Translations under genes and position numbers: made by a program | From: Hippasteria phrygiana | Taxonomy: Eukaryota > Echinodermata > Asteroidea > Valvatida > Goniasteridae | Assembly: GCA_037893225.1 (NCBI GenBank) | Contig: JAZGUH010000753.1 | Coordinates: forward strand, 62,001 to 126,000 | DNA: 64,000 nt | Direction: 5' to 3' | Shown here: positions 27,841 to 41,761 of the stretch, in pieces | Position numbering within the stretch: the stretch's first letter is position 1 | Layout: each line of letters begins with the position of its first letter | Notes under the pieces: generated by a model | Told to the model about the DNA's origin: nothing | What the model saw: only the letters and a program-made list of their open reading frames with translations | Database searches by the model: none

Positions 27841-30160
27841 TCTAAGAAGCCGCCGATAATTGCAACATGTAGCGCCAGATCTACGCTATCCATACATGTC
27901 AAAATTACTGAATTTGGTTGATATTTCATGCAATTATGAATGAGTAAAGCAAGTCCATACCCCAGGGAATTTGACATGCATGGAGCAATAAATAGACGGT
28001 AACATGTACACAGATGTTGGCCGGAAAGAAAATAAACATTGCGAGGTTTGACTTTTCTCCACAAGTGTTAACTCTAAGAAGCCGCCGATAATTGCAACAT
28101 GTAGCGCCAGATCTAAGCTATCCATACATGTCAAAATTACTGAATTTGGTTGATATTTCATGCAATTATGAATGAGTAAAGCAAGTCCATACCCCAGGGA
28201 ATTTGACAGGCATGGAGCAATAAATAAAAGGTAATATGCACACAGATGTTGGCCGGAAAGAAAATAAACATTGCGAGGTTTGAATTTTCTCCACAAGTGT
28301 TAACTCTAAGAAGCCGCCGATAATTGCAACATGTAGCGCCAGATCTAAGCTATCCATACATGTCAAAATTACTGAATTTGGTTGATATTTCATGCAATTG
28401 TGAATGAGTAAAGCAAGTCCATACCCCAGGGAATTTGACATGCATGGAGCAATAAATAGACGGTAACATGTACACAGATGTTGGCCGGAAAGAAAATAAA
28501 CATTGCGAGGTTTGAATTTTCTCCACAAGTGTTAACTCTAAGAAGCCGCCGATAATTGCAACATGTAGCGCCAGATCTAAGCTATCCATACATGTCAAAA
28601 TTACTGAATTTGGTTGATATTTCATGCAATTGTGAATGAGTAAAGCAAGTCCATACCCCAGGGAATTTGACATGCATGGAGCAATAAATAGACGGTAACA
28701 TGTACACAGATGTTGGCCGGAAAGAAAATAAACATTGCGAGGTTTGAATTTTCTCCACAAGTTTTAACTCTAAGAAGCCGCCGATAATTGCAACATGTAG
28801 CGCCAGATCTACGCTATCCATACATGTCAAAATTACTGAATTTGGTTGATATTTCATGCAATTATGAATGAGTAAAGCAAGTCCATACCCCAGGGAATTT
28901 GACATGCATGGAGCAATAAATAGACGGTAACATGTACACAGATGTTGGCCGGAAAGAAAATAAACATTGCGAGGTTTGACTTTTCTCCACAAGTGTTAAC
29001 TCTAAGAAGCCGCCGATAATTGCAACATGTAGCGCCAGATCTAAGCTATCCATACATGTCAAAATTACTGAATTTGGTTGATATTTCATGCAATTATGAA
29101 TGAGTAAAGCAAGTCCATACCCCAGGGAATTTGACAGGCATGGAGCAATAAATAAAAGGTAATATGCACACAGATGTTGGCCGGAAAGAAAATAAACATT
29201 GCGAGGTTTGAATTTTCTCCACAAGTGTTAACTCTAAGAAGCCGCCGATAATTGCAACATGTAGCGCCAGATCTAAGCTATCCATACATGTCAAAATTAC
29301 TGTATTTGGTTGATATTTCATGCAATTATGAATGAGTAAAGCAAGTCCATACCCCAGGGAATTTGACATGCATGGAGCAATAAATAGACGGTAACATGTA
29401 CACAGATGTTGGCCGGAAAGAAAATAAACATTGCGAGGTTTGAATTTTCTCCACAAGTGTTAACTCTAAGAAGCCGCCGATAATTGCAACATGTAGCGCC
29501 AGATCTAAGCTATCCATACATGTCAAAATTACTGAATTTGGTTGATATTTCATGCAATTGTGAATGAGTAAAGCAAGTCCATACCCCAGGGAATTTGACA
29601 TGCATGGAGCAATAAATAGACGGTAACATGTACACAGATGTTGGCCGGAAAGAAAATAAACATTGCGAGGTTTGAATTTTCTCCACAAGTTTTAACTCTA
29701 AGAAGCCGCCGATAATTGCAACATGTAGCGCCAGATCTACGCTATCCATACATGTCAAAATTACTGAATTTGGTTGATATTTCATGCAATTATGAATGAG
29801 TAAAGCAAGTCCATACCCCAGGGAATTTGACATGCATGGAGCAATAAATAGACGGTAACATGTACACAGATGTTGGCCGGAAAGAAAATAAACATTGCGA
29901 GGTTTGACTTTTCTCCACAAGTGTTAACTCTAAGAAGCCGCCGATAATTGCAACATGTAGCGCCAGATCTAAGCTATCCATACATGTCAAAATTACTGAA
30001 TTTGGTTGATATTTCATGCAATTATGAATGAGTAAAGCAAGTCCATACCCCAGGGAATTTGACAGGCATGGAGCAATAAATAAAAGGTAATATGCACACA
30101 GATGTTGGCCGGAAAGAAAATAAACATTGCGAGGTTTGAATTTTCTCCACAAGTGTTAAC
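27841..30160. repeat. Second tandem run of the 928-bp tetramer HOR (2.5 copies)
   Basis: Copies start at 27841, 28769 and 29697 with the ctacgct/actttt monomer T1. In the first copy, the third monomer (28305) carries ctgaattt and caattgtg instead of ctgtattt and caattatg, so it resembles T4. The third copy ends after T2; at 30161 the monomer has ctgtattt but actttt. Confidence 0.87.
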
Positions 30161-31320
30161 TCTAAGAAGCCGCCGATAATTGCAACATGTAGCGCCAGAT
30201 CTAAGCTATCCATACATGTCAAAATTACTGTATTTGGTTGATATTTCATGCAATTATGAATGAGTAAAGCAAGTCCATACCCCAGGGAATTTGACATGCA
30301 TGGAGCAATAAATAGACGGTAACATGTACACAGATGTTGGCCGGAAAGAAAATAAACATTGCGAGGTTTGACTTTTCTCCACAAGTGTTAACTCTAAGAA
30401 GCCGCCGATGATTGCAACATGTAGCGCCAGATCTAAGCTATCCATACATGTCAAAATTACTGAATTTGGTTGATATTTCATGCAATTATGAATGAGTAAA
30501 GCAAGTCCATACCCCAGGGAATTTGACATGCATGGAGCAATAAATAGACGGTAACATGTACACAGATGTTGGCCGGAAAGAAAATAAACATTGCGAGGTT
30601 TGACTTTTCTCCACAAGTGTTAACTCTAAGAAGCCGCCGATAATTGCAACATGTAGCGCCAGATCAACGCTATCCATACATGTCAAAATTACTGTATTTG
30701 GTTGATATTTCATGCAATTATGAATGAGTAAAGCAAGTCCATACCCCAGGGAATTTGACATGCATGGAGCAATAAATAGACGGTAACATGTACACAGATG
30801 TTGGCCGGAAAGAAAATAAACATTGCGAGGTTTGACTTTTCTCCACAAGTGTTAACTCTAAGAAGCCGCCGATAATTGCAACATGTAGCGCCAGATCTAA
30901 GCTATCCATACATGTCAAAATTACTGAATTTGGTTGATATTTCATGCAATTATGAATGAGTAAAGCAAGTCCATACCCCAGGGAATTTGACATGCATGGA
31001 GCAATAAATAGACGGTAACATGTACACAGATGTTGGCCGGAAAGAAAATAAACATTGCGAGGTTTGAATTTTCTCCACAAGTTTTAACTCTAAGAAGCCG
31101 CCGATAATTGCAACATGTAGCGCCAGATCTAAGCTATCCATACATGTCAAAATTACTGAATTTGGTTGATATTTCATGCAATTATGAATGAGTAAAGCAA
31201 GTCCATACCCCAGGGAATTTGACAGGCATGGAGCAATAAATAAAAGGTAATCTGCACACAGATGTTGGCCGGAAAGAAAATAAACATTGCGAGGTTTGAC
31301 TTTTCTCCACAAGTGTTAAC
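30161..31320. repeat. Short mosaic block, first appearance of the caacgct monomer
   Basis: Five monomers. 30393 carries gatgattgc on a type A background. 30625 carries agatcaacgct, which destroys the agatct palindrome present in most monomers. 31089 is a type B aatctg monomer. The part from 30625 onward recurs from 34801 at an offset of 4176 bp (18 monomers), continuing just past 31320 to include the attacaac site near 31342 and 35518. Confidence 0.8.
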
Positions 31321-34300
31321 TCTAAGAAGCCGCCGATAATTACAACATGTAGCGCCAGATCTAAGCTATCCATACATGTCAAAATTACTGAATTTGGTTG
31401 ATATTTCATGCAATTATGAATGAGTAAAGCAAGTCCATACCCCAGGGAATTTGACAGGCATGGAGCAATAAATAAAAGGTAATATGCACACAGATGTTGG
31501 CCGGAAAGAAAATAAACATTGCGAGGTTTGAATTTTCTCCACAAGTGTTAACTCTAAGAAGCCGCCGATAATTGCAACATGTAGCGCCAGATCTAAGCTA
31601 TCCATACATGTCAAAATTACTGTATTTGGTTGATATTTCATGCAATTGTGAATGAGTAAAGCAAGTCCATACCCCAGGGAATTTGACATGCATGGAGCAA
31701 TAAATAGACGGTAACATGTACACAGGTGTTGGCCGGAAAGAAAATAAACATTGCGAGGTTTGAATTTTCTTCACAAGTTTTAACTCTAAGAAGCCGCCGA
31801 TAATTGCAACATGTAGCGCCAGATCTACGCTATCCATACATGTCAAAATTACTGAATTTGGTTGATATTTCATGCAATTATGAATGAGTAAAGCAAGTCC
31901 ATACCCCAGGGAATTTGACAGGCATGGAGCAATAAATAAAAGGTAATATGCACACAGATGTTGGCCGGAAAGAAAATAAACATTGCGAGGTTTGAATTTT
32001 CTCCACAAGTGTTAACTCTAAGAAGCCGCCGATAATTGCAACATGTAGCGCCAGATCTAAGCTATCCATACATGTCAAAATTACTGTATTTGGTTGATAT
32101 TTCATGCAATTATGAATGAGTAAAGCAAGTCCATACCCCAGGGAATTTGACATGCATGGAGCAATAAATAGACGGTAACATGTACACAGGTGTTGGCCGG
32201 AAAGAAAATAAACATTGCGAGGTTTGAATTTTCTTCACAAGTTTTAACTCTAAGAAGCCGACGATAATTGCAACATGTAGCGCCAGATCTAAGCTATCCA
32301 TACATGTCAAAATTACTGAATTTGGTTGATATTTCATGCAATTATGAATGAGTAAAGCAAGTCCATACCCCAGGGAATTTGACATGCATGGAGCAATAAA
32401 TAGACGGTAACATGTACACAGATGTTGGCCGGAAAGAAAATAAACATTGCGAGGTTTGAATTTTCTCCACAAGTTTTAACTCTAAGAAGCCGCCGATAAT
32501 TGCAACATGTAGCGCCAGATCTACGCTATCCATACATGTCAAAATTACTGAATTTGGTTGATATTTCATGCAATTATGAATGAGTAAAGCAAGTCCATAC
32601 CCCAGGGAATTTGACATGCATGGAGCAATAAATAGACGGTAACATGTACACAGATGTTGGCCGGAAAGAAAATAAACATTGCGAGGTTTGACTTTTCTCC
32701 ACAAGTGTTAACTCTAAGAAGCCGCCGATAATTGCAACATGTAGCGCCAGATCTAAGCTATCCATACATGTCAAAATTACTGAATTTGGTTGATATTTCA
32801 TGCAATTATGAATGAGTAAAGCAAGTCCATACCCCAGGGAATTTGACAGGCATGGAGCAATAAATAAAAGGTAATATGCACACAGATGTTGGCCGGAAAG
32901 AAAATAAACATTGCGAGGTTTGAATTTTCTCCACAAGTGTTAACTCTAAGAAGCCGCCGATAATTGCAACATGTAGCGCCAGATCTAAGCTATCCATACA
33001 TGTCAAAATTACTGTATTTGGTTGATATTTCATGCAATTATGAATGAGTAAAGCAAGTCCATACCCCAGGGAATTTGACATGCATGGAGCAATAAATAGA
33101 CGGTAACATGTACACAGATGTTGGCCGGAAAGAAAATAAACATTGCGAGGTTTGAATTTTCTCCACAAGTGTTAACTCTAAGAAGCCGCCGATAATTGCA
33201 ACATGTAGCGCCAGATCTAAGCTATCCATACATGTCAAAATTACTGAATTTGGTTGATATTTCATGCAATTGTGAATGAGTAAAGCAAGTCCATACCCCA
33301 GGGAATTTGACATGCATGGAGCAATAAATAGACGGTAACATGTACACAGATGTTGGCCGGAAAGAAAATAAACATTGCGAGGTTTGAATTTTCTCCACAA
33401 GTTTTAACTCTAAGAAGCCGCCGATAATTGCAACATGTAGCGCCAGATCTACGCTATCCATACATGTCAAAATTACTGAATTTGGTTGATATTTCATGCA
33501 ATTATGAATGAGTAAAGCAAGTCCATACCCCAGGGAATTTGACATGCATGGAGCAATAAATAGACGGTAACATGTACACAGATGTTGGCCGGAAAGAAAA
33601 TAAACATTGCGAGGTTTGACTTTTCTCCACAAGTGTTAACTCTAAGAAGCCGCCGATAATTGCAACATGTAGCGCCAGATCTAAGCTATCCATACATGTC
33701 AAAATTACTGAATTTGGTTGATATTTCATGCAATTATGAATGAGTAAAGCAAGTCCATACCCCAGGGAATTTGACAGGCATGGAGCAATAAATAAAAGGT
33801 AATATGCACACAGATGTTGGCCGGAAAGAAAATAAACATTGCGAGGTTTGAATTTTCTCCACAAGTGTTAACTCTAAGAAGCCGCCGATAATTGCAACAT
33901 GTAGCGCCAGATCTAAGCTATCCATACATGTCAAAATTACTGTATTTGGTTGATATTTCATGCAATTATGAATGAGTAAAGCAAGTCCATACCCCAGGGA
34001 ATTTGACATGCATGGAGCAATAAATAGACGGTAACATGTACACAGATGTTGGCCGGAAAGAAAATAAACATTGCGAGGTTTGAATTTTCTCCACAAGTGT
34101 TAACTCTAAGAAGCCGCCGATAATTGCAACATGTAGCGCCAGATCTAAGCTATCCATACATGTCAAAATTACTGAATTTGGTTGATATTTCATGCAATTG
34201 TGAATGAGTAAAGCAAGTCCATACCCCAGGGAATTTGACATGCATGGAGCAATAAATAGACGGTAACATGTACACAGATGTTGGCCGGAAAGAAAATAAA

Positions 34301-34800
34301 CATTGCGAGGTTTGAATTTTCTCCACAAGTTTTAACTCTAAGAAGCCGCCGATAATTGCAACATGTAGCGCCAGATCTACGCTATCCATACATGTCAAAA
34401 TTACTGAATTTGGTTGATATTTCATGCAATTATGAATGAGTAAAGCAAGTCCATACCCCAGGGAATTTGACATGCATGGAGCAATAAATAGACGGTAACA
34501 TGTACACAGATGTTGGCCGGAAAGAAAATAAACATTGCGAGGTTTGACTTTTCTCCACAAGTGTTAACTCTAAGAAGCCGCCGATAATTGCAACATGTAG
34601 CGCCAGATCTAAGCTATCCATACATGTCAAAATTACTGAATTTGGTTGATATTTCATGCAATTATGAATGAGTAAAGCAAGTCCATACCCCAGGGAATTT
34701 GACAGGCATGGAGCAATAAATAAAAGGTAATATGCACACAGATGTTGGCCGGAAAGAAAATAAACATTGCGAGGTTTGACTTTTCTCCACAAGTGTTAAC
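31321..34800. repeat. Segmental duplication of 16473-19952, displaced by 64 monomers (14848 bp)
   Basis: The order of variants matches monomer by monomer: 31553 with 16705 (caggtg, cttcac), 31785 with 16937 (ctacgct type B), 32017 with 17169, 32249 with 17401 (gccgacgat), and tetramer copies at 32481, 33409 and 34337 with those at 17633, 18561 and 19489. The match fails at the left before about 31343, where attacaac replaces attgcaac. It fails at the right near 34769, where actttt replaces aatttt. About 3.4 kb has been copied or has become separated. Confidence 0.85.
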
Positions 34801-37352
34801 TCTAAGAAGCCGCCGATAATTGCAACATGTAGCGCCAGATCAACGCTATCCATACATGTCAAAATTACTGTATTTGGTTGATATTTCATGCAATTATGAA
34901 TGAGTAAAGCAAGTCCATACCCCAGGGAATTTGACATGCATGGAGCAATAAATAGACGGTAACATGTACACAGATGTTGGCCGGAAAGAAAATAAACATT
35001 GCGAGGTTTGACTTTTCTCCACAAGTGTTAACTCTAAGAAGCCGCCGATAATTGCAACATGTAGCGCCAGATCTAAGCTATCCATACATGTCAAAATTAC
35101 TGAATTTGGTTGATATTTCATGCAATTATGAATGAGTAAAGCAAGTCCATACCCCAGGGAATTTGACATGCATGGAGCAATAAATAGACGGTAACATGTA
35201 CACAGATGTTGGCCGGAAAGAAAATAAACATTGCGAGGTTTGAATTTTCTCCACAAGTTTTAACTCTAAGAAGCCGCCGATAATTGCAACATGTAGCGCC
35301 AGATCTAAGCTATCCATACATGTCAAAATTACTGAATTTGGTTGATATTTCATGCAATTATGAATGAGTAAAGCAAGTCCATACCCCAGGGAATTTGACA
35401 GGCATGGAGCAATAAATAAAAGGTAATCTGCACACAGATGTTGGCCGGAAAGAAAATAAACATTGCGAGGTTTGACTTTTCTCCACAAGTGTTAACTCTA
35501 AGAAGCCGCCGATAATTACAACATGTAGCGCCAGATCTAAGCTATCCATACATGTCAAAATTACTGAATTTGGTTGATATTTCATGCAATTATGAATGAG
35601 TAAAGCAAGTCCATACCCCAGGGAATTTGACATGCATGGAGCAATAAATAGACGGTAACATGTACACAGATGTTGGCCGGAAAGAAAATAAACATTGCGA
35701 GGTTTGAATTTTCTCCACAAGTTTTAACTCTAAGAAGCCGCCGATAATTGCAACATGTAGCGCCAGATCTAAGCTATCCATACATGTCAAAATTACTGAA
35801 TTTGGTTGATATTTCATGCAATTATGAATGAGTAAAGCAAGTCCATACCCCAGGGAATTTGACAGGCATGGAGCAATAAATAAAAGGTAATCTGCACACA
35901 GATGTTGGCCGGAAAGAAAATAAACATTGCGAGGTTTGACTTTTCTCCACAAGTGTTAACTCTAAGAAGCCGCCGATAATTACAACATGTAGCGCCAGAT
36001 CTAAGCTATCCATACATGTCAAAATTACTGAATTTGGTTGATATTTCATGCAATTATGAATGAGTAAAGCAAGTCCATACCCCAGGGAATTTGACATGCA
36101 TGGAGCAATAAATAGACGGTAACATGTACACAGATGTTGGCCGGAAAGAAAATAAACATTGCGAGGTTTGAATTTTCTCCACAGGTTTTAACTCTAAGAA
36201 GCCGCCGATAATTGCAACATGTAGCGCCAGATCTAAGCTATCCATACATGTCAAAATTACTGAATTTGGTTGATATTTCATGCAATTATGAATGAGTAAA
36301 GCAAGTCCATACCCCAGGGAATTTGACTTGCATGGAGCAATAAATAGACGGTAACATGTACACAGATGTTGGCCGGAAAGAAAATAAACATTGCGAGGTT
36401 TGAATTTTCTCCACAAGTTTTAACTCTAAGAAGCCGCCGATAATTGCAACATGTAGCGCCAGATCTAAGCTATCCATACATGTGAAAATTACTGAATTTG
36501 GTTGATATTTCATGCAATTATGAATGAGTAAAGCAAGTCCATACCCCAGGGAATTTGACATGCATGGAGCAATAAATAGACGGTAACATGTACACAGATG
36601 TTGGCCGGAAAGAAAATACACATTGCGAGGTTTGAATTTTCTCCACAAGTTTTAACTCTAAGAAGCCGCCGATAATTGCAACATGTAGCGCCAGATCTAA
36701 GCTATCCATACATGTCAAAATTACTGAATTTGGTTGATATTTCATGCAATTATGAATGAGTAAAGCAAGTCCATACCCCAGGGAATTTGACAGGCATGGA
36801 GCAATAAATAAAAGGTAATCTGCACACAGATGTTGGCCGGAAAGAAAATAAACATTGCGAGGTTTGAATTTTCTCCACAAGTTTTAACTCTAAGAAGCCG
36901 CCGATAATTGCAACATGTAGCGCCAGATCTAAGCTATCCATACATGTCAAAATTACTGAATTTGGTTGATATTTCATGCAATTATGAATGAGTAAAGCAA
37001 GTCCATACCCCAGGGAATTTGACAGGCATGGAGCAATAAATAAAAGGTAATCTGCACACAGATGGTGGCCGGAAAGAAAATAAACATTGCGAGGTTTGAA
37101 TTTTCTCCACAAGTTTTAACTCTAAGAAGCCGCCGATAATTGCAACATGTAGCGCCAGATCTAAGCTATCCATACATGTCAAAATTACTGTATTTGGTTG
37201 ATATTTCATGCAATTATGAATGAGTAAAGCAAGTCCATACCCCAGGGAATTTGACATGCATGGAGCAATAAATAGACGGTAACATGTACACAGGTGTTGG
37301 CCGGAAAGAAAATAAACATTGCGAGGTTTGAATTTTCTTCACAAGTTTTAAC

Positions 37353-37584
37353 TCTAAGAAGCCGCCGATAATTGCAACATGTAGCGCCAGATCAACGCTA
37401 TCCATACATGTCAAAATTACTATATTTGGTTGATATTTCATGCAATTATGAATGAGTAAAGCAAGTCCATACCCCAGGGAATTTGACAGGCATGGAGCAA
37501 TAAATAGACGGTAACATGTACACAGATGTTGGCCGGAAAGAAAATAAACATTGCGAGGTTTGACTTTTCTCCACAAGTGTTAAC
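37353..37584. repeat. Hybrid monomer, left half type B, right half type A
   Basis: It has gacaggc followed by agacgg and aacatgtac, the reverse of the hybrid at 11833. It also carries caacgct and a private tactatattt near 37419-37428, where other copies have tactgtattt or tactgaattt. Confidence 0.72.
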
Positions 37585-38048
37585 TCTAAGAAGCCGCCGA
37601 TAATTGCAACATGTAGCGCCAGATCTAAGCTATCCATACATGTCAAAATTACTGAATTTGGTTGATATTTCATGCAATTATGAATGAGTAAAGCAAGTCC
37701 ATACCCCAGGGAATTTGACATGCATGGAGCAATAAATAGACGGTAACATGTACACAGATGTTGGCCGGAAAGAAAATAAACATTGCGAGGTTTGAATGTT
37801 CTCCACAAGTTTTAACTCTAAGAAGCCGCCGATAATTGCAACATGTAGCGCCAGATCTAAGCTATCCATACATGTCAAAATTACTGAATTTGGTTGATAT
37901 TTCATGCAATTATGAATGAGTAAAGCAAGTCCATACCCCAGGGAATTTGACAGGCATGGAGCAATAAATAAAAGGTAATCTGCACACAGATGTTGGCCGG
38001 AAAGAAAATAAACATTGCGAGGTTTGACTTTTCTCCACAAGTGTTAAC

Positions 38049-38280
38049 TCTAAGAAGCCGCCGATAATTACAACATGTAGCGCCAGATCTAAGCTATCCA
38101 TACATGTCAAAATTACTGAATTTGGTTGATATTTCATGCAATTATGAATGAGTAAAGCAAGTCCATACCCCAGGGAATTTGACAGGCATGGAGCAATAAA
38201 TAGACGGTAACATGTACACAGATGTTGGCCGGAAAGAAAATACACATTGCGAGGTTTGAATTTTCTCCACAAGTTTTAAC
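38049..38280. repeat. Hybrid monomer, left half type B, right half type A (second case)
   Basis: It has attacaac and gacaggc, then agacgg with aacatgtac and the rare aaatacacattg. The switch between the type B left half and the type A right half lies in the shared catggagcaataaat stretch. Confidence 0.72.
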
Positions 38281-38512
38281 TCTAAGAAGCCGCCGATAAT
38301 TGCAACATGTAGCGCCAGATCTAAGCTATCCATACATGTCAAAATTACTGAATTTGGTTGATATTTCATGCAATTATGAATGAGTAAAGCAAGTCCATAC
38401 CCCAGGGAATTTGACAGGCATGGAGCAATAAATAAAAGGTAATCTGCACACAGATGTTGGCCGGAAAGAAAATAAACATTGCGAGGTTTGACTTTTCTCC
38501 CCAAGTGTTAAC

Positions 38513-38745
38513 TCTAAGAAGCCGCCGATAATTGCAACATGTAGCGCCAGATCTAAGCTATCCATACATGTCAAAATTACTGAATTTGGTTGCTATTTCA
38601 TGCAATTATGAATGAGTAAAGCAAGTCCATACCCCAAGGAAATTTGACATGAATGGAGCAATAAATAGACGGTAACATGTACACAGATGTTGGCCGGAAA
38701 GAAAATAAACATTGCGAGGTTTGAATTTTCTCCACAAGTTTTAAC
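38513..38745. repeat. 233-bp monomer (one-base insertion), copy 1
   Basis: The usual ccccagggaattt is ccccaaggaaattt here (near 38632-38645), one base longer and with a G to A change. The monomer also carries ggttgctattt and gacatgaatgg. The extra base shifts the phase of the array, so later monomers start at 38746 + 232n. The same compound change is at 45436, 58893 and 60518. Confidence 0.92.
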
Positions 38746-41700
38746 TCTAAGAAGCCGCCGATAATTGCAACATGTAGCGCCAGATCTAAGCTATCCATAC
38801 ATGTCAAAATTACTGAATTTGGTTGATATTTCATGCAATTATGAATGAGTAAAGCAAGTCCATACCCCAGGGAATTTGACATGCATGGAGCAATAAATAA
38901 AAGGTAATCTGCACACAGATGGTGGCCGGAAAGAAAATAAACATTGCGAGGTTTGACTTTTCTCCACAAGTGTTAACTCTAAGAAGCCGCCGATAATTGC
39001 AACATGTAGCGCCAGATCAACGCTATCCATACATGTCAAAATTACTGTATTTGGTTGATATTTCATGCAATTATGAATGAGTAAAGCAAGTCCATACCCC
39101 AGGGAATTTGACATGCATGGAGCAATAAATAGACGGTAACATGTACACAGGTGTTGGCCGGAAAGAAAATAAACATTGCGAGGTTTGAATTTTCTTCACA
39201 AGTTTTAACTCTAAGAAGCCGACGATAATTGCAACATGTAGCGCCAGATCTAAGCTATCCATACATGTCAAAATTACTGAATTTGGTTGATATTTCATGC
39301 AATTATGAATGAGTAAAGCAAGTCCATACCCCAGGGAATTTGACATGCATGGAGCAATAAATAGACGGTAACATGTACACAGATGTTGGCCGGAAAGAAA
39401 ATAAACATTGCGAGGTTTGACTTTTCTCCACAAGTGTTAACTCTAAGAAGCCGCCGATAATTGCAACATGTAGCGCCAGATCAACGCTATCCATACATGT
39501 CAAAATTACTGTATTTGGTTGATATTTCATGCAATTATGAATGAGTAAAGCAAGTCCATACCCCAGGGAATTTGACATGCATGGAGCAATAAATAGACGG
39601 TAACATGTACACAGATGTTGGCCGGAAAGAAAATAAACATTGCGAGGTTTGACTTTTCTCCACAAGTGTTAACTCTAAGAAGCCGCCGATAATTGCAACA
39701 TGTAGCGCCAGATCAACGCTATCCATACATGTCAAAATTACTGTATTTGGTTGATATTTCATGCAATTATGAATGAGTAAAGCAAGTCCATACCCCAGGG
39801 AATTTGACATGCATGGAGCAATAAATAGACGGTAACATGTACACAGATGTTGGCCGGAAAGAAAATAAACATTGCGAGGTTTGAATTTTCTCCACAAGTT
39901 TTAACTCTAAGAAGCCGCCGATAATTGCAACATGTAGCGCCAGATCTAAGCTATCCATACATGTCAAAATTACTGAATTTGGTTGATATTTCATGCAATT
40001 ATGAATGAGTAAAGCAAGTCCATACCCCAGGGAATTTGACAGGCATGGAGCAATAAATAAAAGGTAATCTGCACACAGATGTTGGCCGGAAAGAAAATAA
40101 ACATTGCGAGGTTTGACTTTTCTCCACAAGTGTTAACTCTAAGAAGCCGCCGATAATTACAACATGTAGCGCCAGATCTAAGCTATCCATACATGTCAAA
40201 ATTACTGAATTTGGTTGATATTTCATGCAATTATGAATGAGTAAAGCAAGTCCATACCCCAGGGAATTTGACATGCATGGAGCAATAAATAGACGGTAAC
40301 ATGTACACAGATGTTGGCCGGAAAGAAAATAAACATTGCGAGGTTTGACTTTTCTCCACAAGTGTTAACTCTAAGAAGCCGCCGATAATTGCAACATGTA
40401 GCGCCAGATCAACGCTATCCATACATGTCAAAATTACTGTATTTGGTTGATATTTCATGCAATTATGAATGAGTAAAGCAAGTCCATACCCCAGGGAATT
40501 TGACATGCATGGAGCAATAAATAGACGGTAACATGTACACAGATGTTGGCCGGAAAGAAAATAAACATTGCGAGGTTTGAATTTTCTCCACAAGTGTTAA
40601 CTCTAAGAAGCCGCCGATAATTGCAACATGTAGCGCCAGATCTAAGCTATCCATACATGTCAAAATTACTGAATTTGGTTGATATTTCATGCAATTGTGA
40701 ATGAGTAAAGCAAGTCCATACCCCAGGGAATTTGACATGCATGGAGCAATAAATAGACGGTAACATGTACACAGATGTTGGCCGGAAAGAAAATAAACAT
40801 TGCGAGGTTTGAATTTTCTCCACAAGTTTTAACTCTAAGAAGCCGCCGATAATTGCAACATGTAGCGCCAGATCTACGCTATCCATACATGTCAAAATTA
40901 CTGAATTTGGTTGATATTTCATGCAATTATGAATGAGTAAAGCAAGTCCATACCCCAGGGAATTTGACATGCATGGAGCAATAAATAGACGGTAACATGT
41001 ACACAGATGTTGGCCGGAAAGAAAATAAACATTGCGAGGTTTGACTTTTCTCCACAAGTGTTAACTCTAAGAAGCCGCCGATAATTGCAACATGTAGCGC
41101 CAGATCTAAGCTATCCATACATGTCAAAATTACTGAATTTGGTTGATATTTCATGCAATTATGAATGAGTAAAGCAAGTCCATACCCCAGGGAATTTGAC
41201 ATGCATGGAGCAATAAATAGACGGTAACATGTACACAGATGTTGGCCGGAAAGAAAATAAACATTGCGAGGTTTGAATTTTCTCCACAAGTTTTAACTCT
41301 AAGAAGCCGCCGATAATTGCAACATGTAGCGCCAGATCTAAGCTATCCATACATGTCAAAATTACTGAATTTGGTTGATATTTCATGCAATTATGAATGA
41401 GTAAAGCAAGTCCATACCCCAGGGAATTTGACAGGCATGGAGCAATAAATAAAAGGTAATCTGCACACAGATGTTGGCCGGAAAGAAAATAAACATTGCG
41501 AGGTTTGACTTTTCTCCACAAGTGTTAACTCTAAGAAGCCGCCGATAATTACAACATGTAGCGCCAGATCTAAGCTATCCATACATGTCAAAATTACTGA
41601 ATTTGGTTGATATTTCATGCAATTATGAATGAGTAAAGCAAGTCCATACCCCAGGGAATTTGACATGCATGGAGCAATAAATAGACGGTAACATGTACAC

Positions 41701-41761
41701 AGATGTTGGCCGGAAAGAAAATAAACATTGCGAGGTTTGACTTTTCTCCACAAGTGTTAAC
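38746..41761. repeat. Satellite block rich in caacgct monomers (13 monomers)
   Basis: Thirteen 232-bp monomers. Those at 38978, 39442, 39674 and 40370 carry agatcaacgct. 38746 is a hybrid (gacatgc with aaaagg and aatctg). 38978 carries caggtg with cttcac, and 39210 carries gccgacgat. 40602 (caattgtg) and 40834 (ctacgct) are the last strongly left-type members before the right-hand domain. The adjacent near-identical monomers 39442 and 39674 look like a single-monomer duplication. Confidence 0.8.

Larger units (their letters stand above)
34801..38512. repeat. Transition block, onset of the right-hand variant vocabulary
   Basis: Sixteen monomers. Variants typical of the right half become regular here: aatctg type B without aatatg, attacaac, ccacaggtttt (near 36184), gacttgc (near 36328), gatggtgg (near 37063), aaatacacattg (36618 and 38241) and ctccccaag (near 38500). 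The dimer 35265-35728 (aatctg then attacaac) repeats at 35729-36192. The order from 35265 resembles the decamer that dominates after 45901, with extra and missing members. Monomers 37353-37584 and 38049-38280 are B/A hybrids. Confidence 0.8.
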
